NCBI GenBank assembly: GCA_018652955.1
Contig: JABIBA010000013.1
Span: forward strand, 1-55,879
DNA from: Candidatus Peribacter sp.
GTDB taxonomy: Bacteria > Patescibacteriota > Gracilibacteria > Peribacterales > Peribacteraceae
Length of the DNA: 55,879 nucleotides
Direction: 5' to 3'
Numbering within the stretch: the first letter of the stretch is position 1; every line of letters starts with the position of its first letter. Of the stretch, positions 1 through 8,013 are shown one piece after another. The notes below the pieces were generated by a model, which saw only the letters and a list, made by a program, of their open reading frames with translations, had not been told where the DNA came from and ran no database searches. The position numbers were made by a program, and so were the translations under genes.

Positions 1-141
1 AACGTCTGAGCGGCGCTGAGCGTCACGTGCATCTGCCAACTGCTTAGTTGGGTTGATAGCAACAATAACAATAGAAGCCAGAATGGCGATGATACCGATC
101 ACGAGCAGAAGCTCAATGAGGGTGAAACCTGAACGTTTCAT
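1..141 (-). CDS. Type IV pilin-like protein, N-terminal part (cut by window start)
   Basis: The reverse strand from 141 reads MKRSGFTLIELLLV, a class III prepilin leader. It has a short basic leader, Gly before the cleavage site, Phe +1, Glu +5 and then a hydrophobic helix. PilD would cut after the Gly and methylate the Phe. About 47 residues are visible before the window edge, ending in INPTKQLADARDAQRRSD. This closely resembles the pilin at 49842-50282, which shares MKRSGFTL and AINPTKQL. It lies 75 nt downstream of the minor-pilin operon on the same strand. A TACAAT box at 169-174 (reverse strand) with no clear -35 could give it its own promoter. It is probably a major or abundant pilin subunit. 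Confidence 0.85.
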   Translation of the reverse strand, partial: MKRSGFTLIELLLVIGIIAILASIVIVAINPTKQLADARDAQRRSDV

Positions 142-216
142 AAATATTGGGGGAAATCGATTACCCATATTGTAGTACACAATTTTTATACAAGAAGCAT
201 TGTGTGTTGACGCCCC

Positions 217-831
217 CTACAAACATGGCAGATCAACTGTTGCGTCTGTGCACACCGTATCAATGCAGTACGACCAAGAATAGATTCCGTCGCTACAACT
301 AGGGCTCGCACAGCTGCAGGGTGCAGACGGTTGGTCATCGGGAAATAGCGGAACTAATGCCTCAAATTTTCGCGTGTACTCCAAGGGAATGGTAAGAGGA
401 ACTGTTCGCGTAACATCAAATTCTACAAGAACAGATGCCAAATCCTCCGCACTGGATGTGTTGCGAATGATAAAGTTTGAGACAGTAACATTGCTTGAGC
501 TCATCGCTCTGAGTGTATTTGCCTCTCCAACATATAACACCGACCCCGATACTCCGATAATTGTCGGATAGAGTGTGTCATCTGCTAGTTGTAGTGCGAG
601 GATATCTCCTGCAGTCCCTATAGCTGGGTCTAGAATGCGCTCTGAGCTTCTGATACGGTTGGTAAGTGTTTGGATCAGCTGCACACCAGACTGTTCTACA
701 GTGGCGATTGTTTGCTGTCTGACACGTTGCTCTGATGTCATAAAGAAGAACGCTAAGAGTACACCGCTCGAGAGCCCAAAGAAGGCGAGGAAGAGTAAAA
801 GCTCAATGAGGGTAGTTCCGGAACGTTTCAT
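217..831 (-). CDS. Minor pilin / pseudopilin with Cys-rich tail
   Basis: A prepilin-type leader, MKRSGTTLIELLLFLAFF, begins at 831, with Gly before the cleavage site, Thr at +1 and Glu at +5, followed by one long hydrophobic helix. I chose this start because the upstream gene ends with TAA sharing one base with this ATG (TAATG, translational coupling). A longer frame to 870 would add 13 residues ahead of the leader. The remaining 204 or so residues resemble a PilW/GspJ-type minor pilin, with a methylation helix followed by a beta-rich body. The tail carries about seven cysteines, likely disulphides or a metal site. This is the last minor-pilin gene of the operon. Family assignment rests on the leader; the body was not recognised. 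Confidence 0.75.
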   Translation of the reverse strand: MKRSGTTLIELLLFLAFFGLSSGVLLAFFFMTSEQRVRQQTIATVEQSGVQLIQTLTNRIRSSERILDPAIGTAGDILALQLADDTLYPTIIGVSGSVLYVGEANTLRAMSSSNVTVSNFIIRNTSSAEDLASVLVEFDVTRTVPLTIPLEYTRKFEALVPLFPDDQPSAPCSCASPSCSDGIYSWSYCIDTVCTDATVDLPCL

Positions 832-1262
832 TAGTATGAACAGGAGGTAATAGTTGCGACTTCTTGCCATGAATATACTTGAATACTTGGTAGTAATCTT
901 TCGAGAACAATTTCTATACGTCTGGTATGTGATCCACTTATGCCTTCAAGGCAAAGCGTTCTGTTATCGTTACCAAACCCTCCCGGCTGCAAGATTTCAC
1001 AACTTCCTTCGGAGAGAGCTAATGTTTCCGCCCCTGTGTATCCATTATCGAGGAACAAACTCATAAGGCCGCGCTCTGCACATGTCTGTGCATTTTCTAA
1101 TGCCTGTGTGGACGATTGGAACGTTACTCCGTTTTCCATGGCTGCAATCGAAAGCATTAAGTACGACCCCAATACAGAGACAGCAACTGCCGAAACGAAT
1201 AGCACGGAGATGAGGAAGACGTATCCACCTCGCGCGTTCGATGATGACTGGATATTCATCAT
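831..1262 (-). CDS. PilX-like pilus assembly protein
   Basis: This is a 143-residue protein. It has a short polar N-terminus ending in Arg-Gly-Gly, a hydrophobic helix at about 13-40 (GYVFLISVLFVSAVAVSVLG) and a small extracytoplasmic domain with several cysteines. PilX/GspK-like minor components have this layout and often lack Glu +5, as here. The Gln-Ala-Leu-Glu-Asn-Ala-Gln stretch (about residues 53-59) resembles the A.nAe.A.r.G segment typical of PilX proteins. It starts inside the stop of the propeller pilin (ATGATGA) and its own stop overlaps the next pilin start, so it is co-translated with the other minor pilins. Two adjacent ATGs (1262 and 1259) are possible starts. Confidence 0.6.
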   Translation of the reverse strand: MMNIQSSSNARGGYVFLISVLFVSAVAVSVLGSYLMLSIAAMENGVTFQSSTQALENAQTCAERGLMSLFLDNGYTGAETLALSEGSCEILQPGGFGNDNRTLCLEGISGSHTRRIEIVLERLLPSIQVYSWQEVATITSCSY

Positions 1263-2701
1263 GATGGTTGGAGGATAATAAATGCCGTATTGGTCAGTAA
1301 GAAAACACGGTCGTGCAAAATGTCGTACGTCACACCTCGGCCATCTCCTGTTGTCGTGTTATAGGTTTCTGTAATGGGATTTCCTCCCGCTGCAAACGTT
1401 GCGATATTCAACACTACGAGCTCTTGTGAGTCGTGATTGGTCGCAGCAAAAGCGTACGTTGCGGTAGGGTCTGCATCGAGCGCATTTACACTTTCTCCAG
1501 TCTCTGCGTTCCATGGAGCATCGGGTGGCACTGGACTTTCGCTGACATCAAAGAGGTGGAGCTCTTCTGTAATATCTCCCTGATTTCTTCCGACGAGAAT
1601 GTAGTCTCCCAGTGCGGCAATAGACGTTGCGTCTGTAGTATCGGTTAAGTTGTACCCACCTCCTGCTGCAAATTCTAAGTCTGATGGATCAAATACATCT
1701 ACTACTCTTAGCTCCATCGTATCCATAGAACTTCCAAGATATGCATACCCGTTGAGCAGGCGAATATCGAGGAATGAAGACCCTGGATCATTGAGGTCAT
1801 CGAGCTGAGAGATGGAACCGAGATCCGAGACATCGTACGAATAGATTTCGCTCTCTCCTGTGTCCTCTGCTGCTGTGACATAGAGCGTGTCGTCGTAATA
1901 GGCAAAAGCGCGTGCCTTTGCGTTGCCGGGCACATTGATGGATGCAACAAAGTTGCCGGTATTAAATGATGATGGTGTTTCGATATCGTAGATGCGTACC
2001 TCCTGCCCTGAGTCTTCCGTGATAATAAACAGGTTGGTACCGACGATGAGAATGTCATGTCCTGCAGCCCCTAGATTAAACCCCTCGGCGATGCGCAGTG
2101 GATCGCTAGTATCCGTGATATCAAATACATAAAGACCCGCTCCTCCATCGGAAGTTTCTGATGTTGCAAAAGCGTGTGTCAATGTTGCTGCAGCAGAATT
2201 AAACAGTGGCGTATCGTCATCTATGTACGCACCATCCAGTGAAGCAAGTGCCCAGTTTCCCACCTCCTGAACACGGTGCCAGTCAGTAATTTCGGTACTC
2301 AGAACTGTGCTGCCACTTGCGCCTATGCCAAAGTCCCACACACTCAAAGCCGTTGCACTCATTCGCTCTGACGAGAGGGAAGTGATCGTGACAAATGTTG
2401 TGTACCCGTCCTCTGTTGTCACTCCAGTTCCAGAAAGTTCCCATGCACCAGAAGGGTTTAGACGTGCTCCAAATGTCCCCTCTGTCAGATTAGAAAAATC
2501 ACTGTCACGTACAGCGCGCACTGCAGCAATTGCTTTTTGATTGAGGAAAACTGCGCGAATACGGTCACCGCTTTTTAGCATTCCTTGCTGCGAAAAGAGC
2601 ATCGCATAAATCACTCCAGACACGACGATGGAAAACACTGCAACACCTATGAGTGCATCGAGAAAGAGTACACCCGATCGTTGGTAGGTCTTAATTCGCA
2701 T
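1259..2701 (-). CDS. Minor pilin fused to an LVIVD-type beta-propeller
   Basis: This 480-residue protein begins with a prepilin-like segment: QRSG, then a 24-residue hydrophobic helix. The +5 residue is Asp15, not Glu. A pilin-like stretch runs to about residue 130. From about 150 to the end there are six or more repeats of the form hyD(I/V).(D/S)P, for example GLYVFDITDTSDPLRI, ELRVVDVFDPSDLEF and ELHLFDVSESP. These match the LVIVD repeat, which forms a beta-propeller in secreted and surface proteins. The likely role is a pilus-tip or minor subunit carrying an adhesive propeller, comparable to PilY1, which also has a propeller but is a separate protein. Its start overlaps the end of the 1010-aa pilin gene by 11 nt. 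Propeller call from repeats is strong; the tip-adhesin role is inference. Confidence 0.7.
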   Translation of the reverse strand: MRIKTYQRSGVLFLDALIGVAVFSIVVSGVIYAMLFSQQGMLKSGDRIRAVFLNQKAIAAVRAVRDSDFSNLTEGTFGARLNPSGAWELSGTGVTTEDGYTTFVTITSLSSERMSATALSVWDFGIGASGSTVLSTEITDWHRVQEVGNWALASLDGAYIDDDTPLFNSAAATLTHAFATSETSDGGAGLYVFDITDTSDPLRIAEGFNLGAAGHDILIVGTNLFIITEDSGQEVRIYDIETPSSFNTGNFVASINVPGNAKARAFAYYDDTLYVTAAEDTGESEIYSYDVSDLGSISQLDDLNDPGSSFLDIRLLNGYAYLGSSMDTMELRVVDVFDPSDLEFAAGGGYNLTDTTDATSIAALGDYILVGRNQGDITEELHLFDVSESPVPPDAPWNAETGESVNALDADPTATYAFAATNHDSQELVVLNIATFAAGGNPITETYNTTTGDGRGVTYDILHDRVFLLTNTAFIILQPS

Positions 2702-5700
2702 TGCGCTGGATCATCCGCAGAATTGCTTTACCACAACCAAACTGGCGAGCACCGCGTGTATAGAATGGGAACAGGCTGCGCATCTGACGTTTGAGCCTTG
2801 GGTACTGCGAGAAGCGGTAGCTCTTCTTTCCTTCTGAGACATCAATTAATTGTTCGCAACTACATCCCTTCGTGTCGTTTAACGTAAAGTCGGAAATTTT
2901 CTTTCGTGGTCCAATACGGAAGATGTGACTATCGTTCGTCAGTGCATACCTCTTAAACAACATGTGTTCCGTCGGCACTGGCTCTGGCATGTATGTGTCT
3001 GGACAAAGGTCCAATGAGTTTAAAATTCCATCACCATCTTCGTCACCTTCACACTCTCCTTGGCGATCTCCGTGTGCACCATGTGCAGCCCATGATGACC
3101 GAGGAATTGTCAGTGTCGTGTGGTTTCTTGGGTTTCCTGGTGGGAAGTGACAGATCGCAATATCTGGATTGGATTCTTCTTCGGATGTTTCATCGTCGTC
3201 ATCTGATCCTCCGCTGCTGCCTGAGTCATCGTCATCTGAACTAGAGTCGTCATCGTCATCAGAACTACTACTTGAATCGTCGTCGTCATCAAAGCCACCG
3301 CAAATACCTTGGCTGGCTGGCTTTTCTATTGTGAGCAATATCGCTGCATCTTGGAAATCTGCTCCTGAGCCTAAGTCCTGCAACTCTACAAGAGCCAGTG
3401 CTTCTTTTGCGCCAACCATTACCTTGCGGCTAGAGATGCGTGTGCGAACAAATGACTTGAGCTTGCTTGGTGTTGCAAAGATTGTGGTATTTGGATCGGA
3501 CTGTTTGCGACGGAAAATCTTGATACGACCACTGCCATCTCCCGCTTGTGTTTGCTGGCGGAAGAGCCATGAACGACGTCCTTCTGCCTTAAGAATAATT
3601 GTACTACCAGAAGGAATATCTGTGAGGTAGTCATCTTCTCCACCATCAATATCCTTAAATCCAAATAGCGACCGCCACGTACTTCCTCCATCGGTACTCA
3701 CATTCAGGCGGACTTCTATTTCTGGTCCACCCTTTCCGTACGTCACATGTGATCCGAGTGCTCTAAACGAAATGTCGGCCGCTTCTCCGAGTACAATACG
3801 ACCGTTATTAACGGTAAACGCTGCAGCGCAAGGATCGATATCACCCTCGCTATTATTAGCGATGCCATCGTCGTCATCTCCGTCGCCATCGTCGTCATCG
3901 TCATTGTTGGCAACACCATCATCGTTGTCTCCGTCTCCGTCGTCTTCGTCGTTTGTAGTTCCTGAATCGTCGTCATCGGAACTAGAGTCGTCATCGTCAT
4001 CGGAACTTCCAGAGTCACCGCTATCATCGTCGTCACTGGTGCCTCCTGAGTATGGAGTCCAGTGCACAAACAATGCGTCATCAAGACCTGTTACACGCGT
4101 CTGGAAGAGCACAGAACCCGAGTCGTACGCGAGAACAACTTCGTCTCCTCCTGCGCCATCGTTGAGCACGTTATCGAACGGGTTTTCTGTTTTATTGTTT
4201 CCCGTATCGTTGACGAGAGCTGTAATTTTTGCCCCTTCAAATATGATACGTGCATCCACAATTTCTTTGCTTCCTCCGCTATGAGAACCGTGTGCAAGTA
4301 CGCGAATATTTCCGTTCTTGCGCTGGATAGACAAGCCTTCTACCTCTTCTACTAGCCCTCCATCTGTAGCGATTTGATTATCTGTTCCGAGGAGTGGAAT
4401 CCACTGACCTTCCCCGTACGCCCAAGCATTTGGCCCGACATACACTTTCTTTTTTGCATTTCCTTGTCCAGAGTTTTCTAGTCGTTCCCATTCAACTTTG
4501 AATCGTGGATCGGTTGAATCTGCACAACTTCCTGTCTCCTGATTAAACGAAAGAAGCAGTACAGCATCTTGGAAATCCGATGTACTTGTCCCTAGAGAGC
4601 CGAGCTCTCCAAGCAAAATGACATCATATTCTCCGATGCTAATATTTCCGTCTTCGTCGATAACATCCGCGAGGAATGTAGAGAGACTCTCTTGGTTATC
4701 GAAGACATCGTAGTCTGGTGGGGTGTCTCCGTTGCGTAGAACTTCTATGTGCCCAGAGCCGTCGTTACTCAAGTACGTCTTATTAAAGAGCCATCCGTAG
4801 CGACCGTTTATTTTTACAATGAGTTGCTGATCTGAAGTGATGTTATGCAGTGTTTGCTCTTCTCCACCATCAATTTCAGATCCGCTAAAGAGCATATTCC
4901 ATGTGCTTCCTCCGTCGGTGCTCACATGTGCACGCACTTGTATTTCTGGTCCTCCCGCTCCGTAGGTAATCTCTGCTCCCAATGCTTTTGCCGTCATACT
5001 TACTGTTCCTGTTGTTTGAATTGTTCCATCGTTACTTACAGAAAACCGATCTTCACAGGTTACTGGCCCATCGTCGTCGTCATCGCCACCACCTCCACTA
5101 CTGCCTCCTCCTCCATCGTCATCATCGCCTCCGCCACTATCTGAACCGCTGTCACCTGTATCTCCTGAGTCTCCGCTATCTCCTGAGTCGCCTGTATCAC
5201 CTGAGTCTCCGCTGTCGCCTCCCGTTTCAGCTCCTGTGTCTCCTGAATCACTTCCTGTGTCACCAGTTTCTCCCATGTCAGGCTCCTGAATATCAGAAGG
5301 ACTGAGCATGCCGTCTTCGCTTACGGTAATCGTTCTTTGCTCTCCGTTAAGCGCTTCGAGAATAATGTCTCCTGTTGGAGAAGGGATTCCATCAATACGA
5401 GAAAAGACGACCTCCTCAATTCCATACACACTGACACTTGCAGGAAGTGTGAGTATTTCATCAAAATCTGGATCACGAATAGCAAAACTCGCTCCTTGAA
5501 AAATTGTCCCCTCAGGAACACGGAACCCCCACATGTCATCTTCTTGTCCAGTTTGAGACAAAAGCTGCGCACGCGAAAGCCCTCCCAATGTCTGCACGAC
5601 AGCAAGATCTAAGTCACTTCGTACTTGATAATTTCGATACATCGGCACCGATACTCCTGCTGTAACTCCAATAACCCCAATGGTTAGCAGGACTTCAACA

Positions 5701-5723
5701 GCAGTAAAACCTCGGCGAGACAT
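2691..5723 (-). CDS. Giant mosaic prepilin with Asp/Ser/Gly linkers and duplicated modules
   Basis: This 1010-residue protein begins with a clear prepilin leader, MSRRGFTAVEVLLTIGVIG, followed by a GspH-like pilin region to about residue 148. A Gly-Asp-Ser-Thr linker spans about 149-221. Module A (about 222-400) contains YGAGGPEIQVR and VSTDGGSTW. Module B (about 405-558) is homologous to the C-terminal half of the neighbouring 300-aa pilin (shared patterns KVYVG, WIPL, GLSIQR, GGKE/GGSKE and F.TRVT). An Asp-rich linker (558-628) leads to module A' (628-805), a copy of module A with YGKGGPEIEVR and VSTDGGSTW. A second Asp/Ser linker is followed by CHFPPGNP...AHGAHGD, a thrombospondin type 3 calcium motif (DEDGDGILNSLDLCPDT) and a Cys-containing basic tail. 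It is probably an extended, calcium-stabilised surface subunit on the pilus. Confidence 0.75.
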   Translation of the reverse strand: MSRRGFTAVEVLLTIGVIGVTAGVSVPMYRNYQVRSDLDLAVVQTLGGLSRAQLLSQTGQEDDMWGFRVPEGTIFQGASFAIRDPDFDEILTLPASVSVYGIEEVVFSRIDGIPSPTGDIILEALNGEQRTITVSEDGMLSPSDIQEPDMGETGDTGSDSGDTGAETGGDSGDSGDTGDSGDSGDSGDTGDSGSDSGGGDDDDGGGGSSGGGGDDDDDGPVTCEDRFSVSNDGTIQTTGTVSMTAKALGAEITYGAGGPEIQVRAHVSTDGGSTWNMLFSGSEIDGGEEQTLHNITSDQQLIVKINGRYGWLFNKTYLSNDGSGHIEVLRNGDTPPDYDVFDNQESLSTFLADVIDEDGNISIGEYDVILLGELGSLGTSTSDFQDAVLLLSFNQETGSCADSTDPRFKVEWERLENSGQGNAKKKVYVGPNAWAYGEGQWIPLLGTDNQIATDGGLVEEVEGLSIQRKNGNIRVLAHGSHSGGSKEIVDARIIFEGAKITALVNDTGNNKTENPFDNVLNDGAGGDEVVLAYDSGSVLFQTRVTGLDDALFVHWTPYSGGTSDDDDSGDSGSSDDDDDSSSDDDDSGTTNDEDDGDGDNDDGVANNDDDDDGDGDDDDGIANNSEGDIDPCAAAFTVNNGRIVLGEAADISFRALGSHVTYGKGGPEIEVRLNVSTDGGSTWRSLFGFKDIDGGEDDYLTDIPSGSTIILKAEGRRSWLFRQQTQAGDGSGRIKIFRRKQSDPNTTIFATPSKLKSFVRTRISSRKVMVGAKEALALVELQDLGSGADFQDAAILLTIEKPASQGICGGFDDDDDSSSSSDDDDDSSSDDDDSGSSGGSDDDDETSEEESNPDIAICHFPPGNPRNHTTLTIPRSSWAAHGAHGDRQGECEGDEDGDGILNSLDLCPDTYMPEPVPTEHMLFKRYALTNDSHIFRIGPRKKISDFTLNDTKGCSCEQLIDVSEGKKSYRFSQYPRLKRQMRSLFPFYTRGARQFGCGKAILRMIQRNAN

Positions 5724-5753
5724 GGGTCCTATCCTATCATATGTCCCGTTTAA

Positions 5754-6656
5754 TCAAGGTGTGCCGGCTTGCCAGAAGATTAAAATAGTATCTCCTGCAT
5801 TTGTAACACGCGTCTTAAATTCCACTGATTCTTGATCAACAGCAAGTGTGTACTCATCACCACCAACACCTTCGTTCGTATTTCCGTCAAAGGGCTGTTC
5901 TCCTTCGTGATCTCCCGGCTCGTTTTCTATGTGATCAATATACCCTCTATCAAATTGAATAGTAGAGTCGATCACTTCTTTACCACCAGACTCTAGTCCA
6001 CCGTACGCAACGATCCGTACGAAGCCATTTTGTCGCTGTATAGAAAGACCATTAACAGCTAATACCAAGCCGTCATCGATAATAGGAAGTGCATTGTTGG
6101 TTAGTGGGATCCAAACCCCTTCTTCGAAGAGTTGCGCTGCTTCTCCTACGTAAACCTTATTAAGCGCGGCACCGTTTCCACTATTTTTTATACGATCAAA
6201 TCGTACCTTGAATTGCACCGGTGGAACTGGTGGGCCAGAGAGCGTATTGCCGCGTACTTTTACAATGCGCTGCTCGCCATTTAATGCTGTAAAGACAATA
6301 TCGCCTACTGCACTTGGCAGTCCAAACACGGGTGTAAAGTGTACTTCGAGTAAGCCCGATACGGTCACCGATGGAGGGACGGCTATAACTTCATCAAAAC
6401 CTGCATCACGCGATGCAAAATCTGTTCCAATAAATAGCGTTCCACTGTCTGCTCTGTACCCCCATGCCGAGGCCTCTTCTCCAGATTGAGCGATAAACTG
6501 AGCTCTCCTAAGAATTTGCTCTGCCTGCTCCGCTGCTAAATTCAGATCGCTTTTGATTTGGTAATTTCGATAACTAGGAATTATTGCAACACCCACAACT
6601 GCAAGAATGCTGATAGTAATAAGTAGTTCGACAAAAGAAAAACCTGATCTGTGCAT
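5754..6656 (-). CDS. GspH-like prepilin, short paralogue of the giant pilin
   Basis: The 300-residue protein has a prepilin leader, MHRSGFSFVELLITISILA, with Glu at +5. Its first 145 or so residues align by eye along their whole length with the start of the 1010-aa pilin: YRNYQ(I/V)(K/R)SDL(N/D)LA, then SR/FAxRDxxFDE and ALNGEQR. The second half (about 148-300) matches module B of that protein. The giant protein therefore looks like this pilin with extra modules added at each side of module B. It lies 16 nt downstream of pilC and 30 nt upstream of the giant gene, so it is in the same operon. It is a minor or structural pilin of the type IV pilus. Confidence 0.75.
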   Translation of the reverse strand: MHRSGFSFVELLITISILAVVGVAIIPSYRNYQIKSDLNLAAEQAEQILRRAQFIAQSGEEASAWGYRADSGTLFIGTDFASRDAGFDEVIAVPPSVTVSGLLEVHFTPVFGLPSAVGDIVFTALNGEQRIVKVRGNTLSGPPVPPVQFKVRFDRIKNSGNGAALNKVYVGEAAQLFEEGVWIPLTNNALPIIDDGLVLAVNGLSIQRQNGFVRIVAYGGLESGGKEVIDSTIQFDRGYIDHIENEPGDHEGEQPFDGNTNEGVGGDEYTLAVDQESVEFKTRVTNAGDTILIFWQAGTP

Positions 6657-6672
6657 GTGATTAGCATAGCAC

Positions 6673-8013
6673 TTATCGGCCTACATTTCCGACTACACTG
6701 TAAATTGGCGTGATGATTGCAAAGGCAATCGTTCCTACTAGACCACCAATAAATAGTAGTAGCATCGGTTCTAGGATTACCGGTAATTTCTCTGCTGTTT
6801 CCTCTGCTTTCTTTTCGTAAATTTCAGAAATCTTAATAAGGGTATCGCTTAGCGTTCCAGACTTCTCTCCAGTAATAACCAACTGTTGCACAGAAATTGG
6901 CAGTAGCTTGCTGGTATTTGGAATGGCTGCAAAGCTCTTACTAAAGCTATCTCCAAGCATAATATGCTCTAAGAGTTTCTTGTAAAACTTCTTGTAGGCA
7001 ACCATGTACGTTACGTCTTCTAGAGATCGCAGTGCCTCTGTAAGTGGAACACCTGCTTGCAAGAGTCCACCAAGAATAACACCAAAACGTGCAATAGTTG
7101 CAGAGCGAGCGAGTGATCCAATCCCTGGAACACGAAAGGCAAGCCACTGAGTAACCACACGAAATCTTGTAAACTTCGCTAGTAATATCAGCACGACAAA
7201 TCCAACGAGCATCATTGGAATTCCAATAGCACCGTACTCAGTAAATAGACCAGTGATGTAAATAACTGCGCGTGTTGTAATAGGTAACTCTGCATTCAGT
7301 GAAAGCAAAACCTGAATAAGGTTTGGCAGCACAAACATTCCAAGACCCATCACGATGATGAACATAAGCACCATAACAATTGCCGGATAGATCATCGCCA
7401 TTTTTACTTTTGCACGGAGTGCGCGATCTTTTTCTTGCTGCACAGAAAGCAGCTCCATATTGCGCGCAAGGTTTCCTGCTTCTTCACCAATACGCACGAG
7501 CGCCAGCTCGTAAGGAGAAAACAGGTACTGCTGTTCCATGGCTCTCCATAGCGGAATTCCACTTTCTACAGCCGCGGTAATTTTGCGAACGATCTTCTTT
7601 GTTGCTTTGTGTCGTATTTCTTTTTCGAGTGTCGCGAGTGCATCGATGAGAGGAAGTCCTGCGTTCATCATCATCGCCAAACTTTGAATCATGGCGACAC
7701 GCTGCTTTCCCATTCCCATGTTATTCACCGAGGCAAAGAATTTTGAAAGCCCTGTCTTCGGCTTAGCTTCTGCAACGAATTCTTCTGGCTCTTTCTTTTT
7801 ACCAATAGAAAACGAAAAGAATTTCTTTTTGAGTCTAGTAGGCTTTTGCTCCTCCACTGGTTCTTCTTCCTCAACTTCTTCTTGAGGCTCTTCTTCCTCC
7901 ACCACTTCTTCTACGACTTCTTCTTCGATCTTCTTTACCTTCTTTTTTGTAGCTCGCTTCGCTTTGCGAACCGGTTTCTTTTTTGCCGCTGGCTTCTTCT
8001 TACTTTTTGGCAC
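6673..8013 (-). CDS. pilC: Type IV pilus inner-membrane platform protein PilC
   Basis: The 446-residue protein has two T2SSF (GspF/PilC) domains, at about residues 100-225 and 305-430, each with the typical ..AG.(P/S)L..AL..L.. start and a following membrane helix. Recognisable stretches are MMMNAGLPLIDALATLE and GGLLQAGVPLTEALRSLE, and the C-terminal helix lies near LLLFIGGLVGTIAFAI. PilC sits in the cytoplasmic membrane and couples the PilB motor to pilin assembly. Unusual is a roughly 90-residue N-terminal extension that is first Lys/Ala-rich and then almost pure Glu/Val (KKIEEEVVEEVVEEEE). It starts inside the last 14 nt of pilB, so it is translationally coupled. Confidence 0.93.
   Translation of the reverse strand: MPKSKKKPAAKKKPVRKAKRATKKKVKKIEEEVVEEVVEEEEPQEEVEEEEPVEEQKPTRLKKKFFSFSIGKKKEPEEFVAEAKPKTGLSKFFASVNNMGMGKQRVAMIQSLAMMMNAGLPLIDALATLEKEIRHKATKKIVRKITAAVESGIPLWRAMEQQYLFSPYELALVRIGEEAGNLARNMELLSVQQEKDRALRAKVKMAMIYPAIVMVLMFIIVMGLGMFVLPNLIQVLLSLNAELPITTRAVIYITGLFTEYGAIGIPMMLVGFVVLILLAKFTRFRVVTQWLAFRVPGIGSLARSATIARFGVILGGLLQAGVPLTEALRSLEDVTYMVAYKKFYKKLLEHIMLGDSFSKSFAAIPNTSKLLPISVQQLVITGEKSGTLSDTLIKISEIYEKKAEETAEKLPVILEPMLLLFIGGLVGTIAFAIITPIYSVVGNVGR

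Noticed and set aside
831-870. Upstream start (13 extra residues) for the minor pilin
   Set aside because: It would place residues before a prepilin leader and overlap the upstream gene; the TAATG junction supports 831.
3772-4284. Ser/Pro-rich plus-strand ORF within the giant pilin gene
   Set aside because: It mirrors the poly-Asp linker on the opposite strand; the minus frame has a prepilin leader and duplicated modules.
3165-5280. CRISPR-like or satellite repeat
   Set aside because: The repetition is codon-level and encodes Asp/Ser/Gly linkers in one long open frame; there are no uniform repeats with spacers.
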